Source of the DNA: Gnetum montanum
Taxonomy: Eukaryota > Streptophyta > Gnetopsida > Gnetales > Gnetaceae
Reading direction: 5' to 3'
Length of the DNA: 34,381 bases
Assembly (NCBI GenBank): GCA_015680685.1
Contig: MNCI01000139.1
Coordinates: forward strand, 62,449-96,829
Part shown: piece by piece, positions 20,601 through 29,600 of the stretch
How the letters are laid out: each line of letters opens with the position of its first letter
How positions within the stretch are numbered: the stretch's first letter is position 1
Notes under the pieces: model-generated
What the model was told of the DNA's origin: nothing
Database searches by the model: none
Seen by the model: the letters and a program-made list of their open reading frames with translations, nothing else
Translations under genes and position numbers: made by a program

Positions 20601-23600
20601 GCTTCAAAAAAGGAGTTTTCCCTTAGCTTTTAAATGTGCCTTGTGTTTTAAGGAAGTCCAAATGGAAAAGCTCTTATTTGATAATTAAACTTTCACCAAT
20701 GCCATGAACAAAATCTTGTAGAGGTGGGCAGGGGCTAATTAGAATCATTGTTGAGAGCAAGTCCAAAGAGAAGGTATCACTAAACCCCATATGCATGATA
20801 TATCATTATCAGCAGGAGTGGCCAGGCAATTGTGGATTGAATAAAATGCTTGCATTTTTTATTCCTACATCCCATGCTCGCCCTATAAAATCATCTCTCT
20901 AGGGATCTCACAATTTCAAAATTAGGAGGAGCAGCAAAATTGCACTATGGCTCGGTTTAGTGTATTAAAGTGATTCAAGACATTTATGAAGGAGCTACCA
21001 CTAAAATTAAAACAACTTATGGAACAACATCTGATTTCCTAGTCGTAGTAGGTCCACGTCAAGGGACCATCATTTGGAGCAATAGTAAAATGCTCATTTC
21101 TCAAGTCACAGACCTAGGTTCAAGCTTGGGTGCAGCTACTCAAGGAAGTTAAGCTTTCACTCATCCACCAACCCTCCTATGACCCTGCTTAGCAGGATGA
21201 GCATTGTAGCTCCAAGTGATGATCCTTTTAGTAAGTCTACATCAATGGTCTACGCTTAGCCCGTACTTATTTGCCATTATTATGGATGAATTAACAAAGG
21301 AAATACAAGATGAAATCCCTTGGTGTATGCTCTTTGCAGCAAATGATATTGTATTGGTGGATACAACTTGAGAAAATATTCATTCTAAAATGGAGAAGTG
21401 GAGACATGCTCTAGAATCAAAAGGCTTAAAATTGGCAAAAGTAAGACAAAATATTTGGGATACAATTTTAATAATAGCATAAACAGAGGTGAAATAGCAG
21501 TGACAATTCAAGGCCAAAAAGTCCCTCAATGCAAACAATTCCACTACTTAGCGTCAATCCTCCAATCATATGGTGAAATTGATAAAAATATAAGAAACAA
21601 AATTAAGACAAGATGGTCAAAATGGAGATAGGCTAGTGGTGTTTTATGTGAGACAAGAATACCAATAAAACTAAAGAGAAAATTTTACAAGACAACAATC
21701 AGGCCTGCTATCTTATATGGTGTTGAATAATGGCCAATACAAAAGAGGCATGAACAACAAATCAATGTAGCAGAATTGTGAATGCTTAGATGGATGTTGA
21801 ATGTTACTAGAAGAGATAAACTACATAATTAGACATTATAGGAAGACTTGGAGTGGTTTTTGTTTCAGATAAGCTAGAAGAATTGCAGCTTAGATAATTT
21901 GGACATGTGCAAAGAAAATCTAACAATGAGCCTATAAGAAAAGATTGCTGCATCAATATCCCAGGAAAGCTGCCAAAAGGAAGACCAAAGAATACTTGGG
22001 AAAAAATAATTGAAAATGCTTTGAAGAAACTACAAATAAACCAATTTTACAAGATAGCAATCAGGCCTACTATCTTATATGGTGTTGAATGATAGCCAAT
22101 ACAAAAGAGGCATGAACAACAAATCAATATGGCAGAAATGTGAATGCTTAGATAGATGTTGAATGTTACTAGAAGAGATAAACTACATAATCAGACATTA
22201 TAGGAAGACTTGGAGTGGCTTCTATTTCAAATAAACTACAAGAATGGTAGCTTAGATGGATTGGCCATGTGCGAAGAAGATTTGATGATAAGCCTATAAA
22301 AAAAGATTGCTACATCAATGTTCCAAGAAAGCCACCAAAAGGAAGACCAATGAAGACATGGGAAAAAATAATTGAAGATGATTTGAAGAAACTAGAAATA
22401 AACAAAGCTTTAGCTCTTCATAGAGGTGAATAATGATAAAGAAGTCATGTAGCCAATCCTAGTTTGTTGAAACAAGGCTAGGATGATGATGATACTAATG
22501 AGTAGGCATGAGCCTACTACTCATGGTGAGCTTCAGACTCCATGTGCATAACCATTGCTTGTTTCATGAGGATGGGTAGTTTATTTTGAGATTCTCTATC
22601 CTTGCCCTGCACAATGGGTTTCTCAAGTAATGTTTCATTGACAAGATTTAGGTGCATATCTCCCTAGAACTAATTGTGGTGGCAACAGGACTACTAGCTT
22701 TGAAGACCTATTGTCAATCTAGGCAAAACTTGCCTAACAAATCATGAGGTACTTGACCCTTCAGCACAACCTTGTACCTTACCAAGTATAGGAAAACATG
22801 CCTTATTGGTGGATCAAAGGTTGTTTCCCTTTGGAATAGGGGTAGAGGAGTGTAGAGATCCTTACAAGTTCCATGGTATCTTTATCATCACTAGAGAACT
22901 ACATGGCCCTGATTCCTTTGTGTATTGCATCACAAAGATATGTAGGCTTATGGAGTAGGGCTTAGGGCTAGATGCATTAGAGTAGAAACATGTCTTAGCT
23001 TGTTTAAGCTAACAATGCCTTAATGTGTATGCTAGTGCTCTTGAGAATGTTATGTATGTTGCATTGGTTCAGTCACTTATAGGATGACAAAGGTGTCCTT
23101 GCGATGCTTCTAACCATGAAATAACATGTGTCATATGAGTTGTGTACTTATGTTGTGCTTGTTGGTTCTTGAGGATGTTGAAGCATAGTCCACCTTGAGT
23201 CTGTGCTGGAACTTTTGGCCACTATGAGACTCCTGGGTGATGCTGAGCAGTTCTTCCCCAAAACAGTGTCATTAAACATGGTATCAAAGTCATGGTTCGT
23301 AGTTTGAGACTTGTCGTAGCTCATGATTCATTATCGTAGTTTGTTGCTCATGAATCATGTGTTGCTATCACACACAAGAAGAACAAAGGATGTCAGAATC
23401 CCAGTAATGCTCCTCTTTCTCTAAATCCCCGCAATGGGCAAGTTGGAGATGACAATTACAACATGGGAACAATGATGTGAATATGTACAAGGATAAAAAT
23501 GTGAAATTTCAGATGAGATGGCTAAAGATAAGTAAACAGATCCTAGTACTACTCTTGTAAAGGAACAAATTGTCTGAACAGTTGCTACAAGTAGATAACA

Positions 23601-26600
23601 TACACATGTTTTCTACCTTAAGTAAAAAGGCTTCGAATGACTCTTAAATTTGTTGGTTACCAAAACAATTATCACAAATAGGTGATACAATCATGTGTCA
23701 TCTTCTTGGAACAAAAATGATCAAATGATTAAAGCATTAGTTGATTCTAAGGAAGTTCCTTTCTTGTTGAAGTCAACTCTAGCACAAAACACAAACATGC
23801 TCTAGCTCAAAATGTTGTGCTGAGACACCTTGTGACATGCCAAGGAATTGTCATTAATGATTTCTAATTTATGCAAAACAATTGTGTGTGCCCAAGTTTG
23901 TCATGGTGAATTACATGAAAAACACATTCTCCTACTGGTTGATCCTTGTGACAATTTAATATAGTGATTCCATCATTCATCAATATGAGGCAATGTATGG
24001 AATCAGTATTTCCTGTTGCAAGGTGTTACTTTTGTTGGGTTGCTTGTCTTGAATCCATTGACCTTGTGAAGAGTCTTTGGCTTCAATGGCTCTAAGACTC
24101 CATAATTAGGTATTACAATATGATGGTTCTATATTCATGTGTTGTGAAGTTGCACTTGGATTCTCATCCAAGGATTTTTTTTCCCAATGATGCCTTAATG
24201 GATCAGCTCATGATCCATAGAAAAGAATTCACAATGTTTCAAATTGTCCTATTTGCGATCTCATGTTTGAGGGGAGAGACCTCATGTTCTTGTTCTTGGA
24301 TGGTAGTTTATGCCTGGAAGTTCTTGGATGTTTCAATATCTTAGTTTCTTTATTCAAATTTTTCTTATTAAGGATTTGATTTAACTTGAGAAGTAATTGT
24401 TCTAAATGTGGATGGTGATTCATCCCTATGTGTAGTAGCATGATGCATCATGCCGACTTGTGAGTACTTAAATACAGAAGCACTTATGTGCTTGATTTGG
24501 AGGCTTGCAATTGGTAAATAGTTAGATGTGGAAATCCTCTTGAAACAACAATGATTCTAGTGAATAAATCTCTACATTCACCACCCTTCTTCCATGTGCA
24601 ACATCTTGAATGGTTTAGCACTAGATGACATTTTTTTTATATCTATGCAGTGGAATGTTTTGGGTTGCTCATGAACATTGTAACAAACAATGGTTTTTCC
24701 TTTATGGGTGATCTTGGTAAAGGTTGTTTCCGATGCCATTCACTTTGTTGATTATGATAGTGAATGTGAGTTTACATTAACCACCTCGATGGAAGATCGA
24801 CAATCAAATTCTCTACTAATATAGCATGTGCCAAAGAGGACATGATGTAAAGAGAGAGAGAGAGAGTGTGTGTGTGTGGCTCCAAGCAGCGAGCATATGT
24901 TCTTGATGGCAACTCTGAGCAGGGAGTATATTTCTTGAATGCGACTTCAAGCAAGAAGCACACATTTTCTATCGTGACTCTAGGTAGAGAGCACGCATTC
25001 TTTGGCTATGACTTCGAGTAGGAAGTGCAAATTTCTCGTCTCTCCAAAAAGGAAGCATAACTACTTTCAAAAAAGGGAATGTCCCACATTTCTAAAAAGG
25101 AGTCATAGTGTTTGGGAGTCAATGTTTCCTGTAAGAAGAAAAAAGAGGATGTAAAATATGCTTGGTTGGCCCCAATGGATCTAATGATGGACCACTTTTA
25201 AAGGGTGGAGAACTTATATGTTCCTCCTCTATTGAGGAGTTTTGGGTAATTGCCACAATGAGGATAAAGCCCTAAAGATCTCTACTCCCTACTCATGCTA
25301 GTGATAGGCTACCACTAGGCATGGGCAATGACTCCCCTAGGGTACAAAGTAGTCTCTCCTTGGATGGAGAGGACAGACTCTACACTCCCACATAACTACC
25401 ATAGGTAGAGGAAATGGCTCACTTGTCAGGAGAGTAAATTTTGCTCTAGGTAAAAAGGTTGGAAACATTTGCTTGAAAATGGGCAACCCCTTTCTTCCTT
25501 AACCCGGGTTGCGTGAACATTCGTATGCTTCAATTGGATGCCAAGTTGAGTTCAACATTCGTACTTTATGGTTGAATACCCTAGCCATTAAACCTTCTTG
25601 TCTAACGATTGTCAAATGGGCTTTGAGTGACTTGATACCCTTGATATCCAATGTGCCCTCCACATTTGAGGAAGCATATGAACAAAGACTTAAGCTCCAA
25701 GGACATCGCTTCTTTCAAGTGAGGGAGAGTATAAGAAAACATGCCTTGTTGGTGGATCAAAGGTTATTTCCCTTTGGAACAAGGGCTGGAGTGTTTAGAT
25801 CCTTACAAATTTCATGTTATCTTAACCATCACTAAAGAACTACATAGCCCTAATTTCTTTGTGTACTGCATCACAAGGGTATGTACGCTTGCAAAGGAGA
25901 TTTGGCTCCGATGCTTGGGCCACCGCCCTTCTCTATGGAGCAGGGCCTAGGGCTAGATGCATTAGAGTAGGAACACATCTTAGCTCTTTTAAGGAAACAA
26001 TGTCTTACATGTATGCTAGCGCTCTTGAGTATGTTGTGCATGTTGCATTGGTTTAGTCACTTATATGATTACAAAGGCATGCTCACAACACTCCTAACCT
26101 TGAAATAACATGCGGCATGTTAGTTGTGTACTTATGTTGTGCTCGCAGGTTCTTGAGAAAGTTGAGGTATAGTGCACTTGAGCCCACTCTAGAACTTTTG
26201 GCTACTTTGAGACTCTTGGATAGTGCTAAGTGGTGCTTTCCCAAACCAATATTGTTACACTAGGTTCCATTTTCACCTTCTATGCAACTTTCAGCCTAGT
26301 AAGGCTTCAGATGCAATCAACCTCCCATCTTGGTTAGCATCTATCCATTTAACAAAACTACTACATACTATAGCTCAAACCAAGGTGCCAAAATTTCCAC
26401 ATCATGAAAGCACACATAGTCAAAGACCTACACATAGTGCAACTACTTCCACTAAGCCTAGTGCTTGTGCTTTCTTGCCCATCTCCATTTAAGGGCCAAC
26501 AATCTCAGAGCAGTCAAGGTCACCACTCAGGCACTTGTAGTGCTACTAACATTGAGCATGATCTCAACGTAGATACAAATGTCAATGATGGAACTTAGGA

Positions 26601-29600
26601 GAATGCCATGCATCAACTAGAGATCACCAATAATTCAAAAGCTTATTCAACTAGCAGAATTAACTCAATAATTATGGCCTTTTTGTTCCTTTCAATATTT
26701 TGTTTAGCAAACTACTTTACAATGAGTTTGAGTATTACTTTTATATTGGCCTAGATTGTGGGTTTTGTTGTTGGCTTGAGCCTCTAAATTGTCCTCCTAA
26801 GGGAATCAGTACCACTGTGTAATTGCATTCCCTTCTATTGGGGACTACCTATTAATAGAACATGGTTGACCTCACTTTCCCTCTAAAAGACATATAACAA
26901 AACCAATGAACTATTAATGAACACAAAGCTGGCAAAGCTACTTTTCCAAGTCTCATCACCTTCAACAAAGAAAAAATTTGATAAAACATAAGATTGGAGG
27001 ATGAAGATCAAAAAATGATACCTATGTTACTACATTTGATGGGTCTTTTCCTTCCAACTTGATGTTAGTAATAATTTTCTATTGTTCCTTTTTATTCCTT
27101 TGCTCAATTTTGCCTTCTGATTTCTGTTGGCTTATGTTGAACATGACTGGTCCAAGGCAGTAACTTATATACACAACCTAAAGAAAAAACCCACAAACTC
27201 AAAAGCTATGCATAACTAGTCCCACCGATTTGCACCAAACTGGATTGGACCTTTTGTCATTGCCAAGAAGATCACATCAAGCTTTTATCACATTAAGACT
27301 CTATTTGGTGACAAATTATCAGACCCAGTCAATATCATGCATCTCAAAAAATAATATGTTTGAGAACGCTATGTCAATATGGTCTGAACTTTAGTTGTTA
27401 CCAACAAACTATATCATAACCAAAGATCGGAGAGGCTAATGTAATGTCTAGCATTCGTAAATTATTATTGTTGGATCAATATCCTCTTTCCCTTTAGGAA
27501 AAAGTAGCCCCAACAACAGCAGTCAAAATGGTCTAGTATCATTCTCTGATGAAGAACCTTTTCATGTTCGTATTATCCACCTTCAAAAGAAAAATCTAAA
27601 ATGAAGCATAACAATAATATAACTTGACATGTTACCTTGAACAAAATTCAAAAATATCTGAGTCTATTTAACAAGACAAGATGGGACAGAACTAGACCAG
27701 ACTGGACCAAAGTGGACAAAGCAATGTTACTTTCTATTATTCATCTAGAGATTTCACTACCCTAGTGGCTAGGTTTCTATTGTCAATGTGGCACTTGTGT
27801 CTCACTCATTTGTTGTTCCTTGTCAATGTGACACTTCCTTTCTTTGATGCATCATTCCTCATTGTTGACATGACACTTGCATCTCCTTCACACATTACAC
27901 TTTGTTTTCAATGTGGAGCTTTCCTCTCTTTCATGCATCATTCTCCATTGTTGACATGATATCTGCCCCTCTCTTGTGCCTTATTCTGCACCGTCAACAT
28001 GGCATTCTCTCTCTCATGCACATCATCCTTGGGTGCCAATGTGACATCTTTGTCAACTTTGCACCTCTCCCTTCACTGTTGGTGTGGCACTTTTATTGCT
28101 GTCACAAATCATTTCTCAATGTTGACACAGCACATTCCTCACACTCTTAACCCTTCTCTTACCATTAACATGTCACTTTATTTTTCCCACAAGACATCCT
28201 AGTAGACGTGGCATTTCAGTCTTCCTCACAGACTACTTCTTACTACCAACATGGTATGGATGTTTCTTACAAGGACCATAATTGTCAATAAAACATCTTT
28301 ATCCTTTTTGTAGCTCATTTCAAACTGCTGAGGTGGCATTGTTATTTCCTTCATAGATTATCTCTAATTGCAAATGTGGAAATCTTCATCTTTCTGTCAA
28401 GTGTCTTTAACTATGAACATGATACCATCAATATTTTTTTTCATACATTGCACCCAATTATCAACATAGCATTTTATCATCTATGCAGCTTGCCATCTAT
28501 TCTTGATTTGACATAATTATTCCCCTATTAGCCATTGCCAATGTCACAACAATAGCCTCTACAGCCTACATTTTCCACTGTCATGTGGCACTCTCATCAA
28601 CCAACCCCATTTTGTTGGGACAAGGCTAGGATGATGATGATGATGTGGTGCCCTCATCCCTCTTGTGTGGTGCCCTCCTCTCTCTTGTCAAATATCTTTA
28701 GGCATCTCTATGATATCAAAAGAAGCCCTCCACGATCATCTCTCTTTCATCGACACACATCAAAGCCACAACACACCATTAATAAAGCACATTAACTATC
28801 TATAGAAAAGTGTTGACATGTCATGAAGACAAAAGATAGAGGGCATCTCTTCGCAATCTCTCTAAAGTGCAAATCACATCAGAGTATTCAAACATACCAA
28901 AAATGGACACAAATAGTTAAATACCTTTAAATATACTTGTAAACAATACAATAAGTATTTTCACCCCAAGAATTCATTTTGATTTGCTGCCATAACAAAG
29001 CAAAAAACAAAGTGCTTTTGTAACAATCAGGATCTAAATCTTTACGAATGAAAACAACATATGCAAAATTTTTATTAGTGTTTCCTGCATTTCTATTAAA
29101 TTATGCAATGCCAAGAGTATAAACAAGCAGATAACCATAACATGTCAGTGAAACTTACATCAATAAAAAATGACAAAAATGGATTTACAGCCTTCTCCTG
29201 ATGAAAAAGACCATCTAGAATATAGAATGCCACCAATCTCTGCTGCTGATTTAAAACTCTCTTATCCTACATTTTAAATAAAAAGAGAAACTTGTAAGAA
29301 ATAAATAAATGAAGACATCTTTCATCTGTTATCTAAAAACACTTATTGCATGCAGTGAAAATATTTTGCTTCAAACTAAAGAGTTTTAACCAGTTACCAT
29401 TAAATTATCCACTTCATCCCCTTATAAAGCACGTTTATTAAAATCATATCCCCTTAAATGCTATTTATAAAACGAAAAGGAAATTATATCCTAGCAGAGT
29501 TCATTATCTGAATGTTGATGTTTTTTAACACTCCCGTTTAAGCCTAGGACATACACTGAATTTTGTCTATGCTTGTACATACTAAATTTTTTGCTACTGG

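Larger units (their letters stand above)
20965..22495 (+). mobile_element. RTE-type LINE C, 5'-truncated
   Basis: Frames read [25 protein letters not shown], then after an insert [19 protein letters not shown], [20 protein letters not shown], [10 protein letters not shown] and RDKLHN, the order typical of plant RTE-type reverse transcriptases (DMYEG, G.RQGS, LFADD, KW+.ASGVLCD, RPAMLYGAE). The 3' end has GGCTAGGATGATGATGATA. It holds a SINE-like insert (21066-21239) and a 362-bp duplication. Multiple stops. Confidence 0.85.
22787..26262 (+). mobile_element. Non-autonomous LTR element with tRNA-Met primer site
   Basis: Two direct repeats (about 22787-23278 and 25730-26262) flank 2.45 kb without recognisable gag, protease, reverse transcriptase or integrase. 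The primer-binding site directly follows the left repeat. A GAGGGAGAG purine run (25720-25728) lies at the edge of the right repeat. Copia-type elements often use this primer, so the origin may be Copia, but no coding domain confirms it. Flanking target duplication not found; termini are approximate. Confidence 0.7.

Noticed and set aside
22505-22527. Short inverted repeat AGTAGGC/GCCTACT
   Set aside because: Only 7 bp with a 4-nt loop; expected by chance in a window this size.
25509-25835. 108-codon plus-strand frame
   Set aside because: Runs across the boundary of the 3' LTR of the non-autonomous element; no recognised domain, so most likely chance.
27765-28202. Overlapping plus-strand frames rich in Cys, Phe, His and Leu
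   Set aside because: They are translations of the 43-bp minisatellite, not genes.
27781-28596. CRISPR-like regular repeats
   Set aside because: Eukaryotic context, no invariant repeat with unique spacers, no cas genes; units are degenerate throughout.
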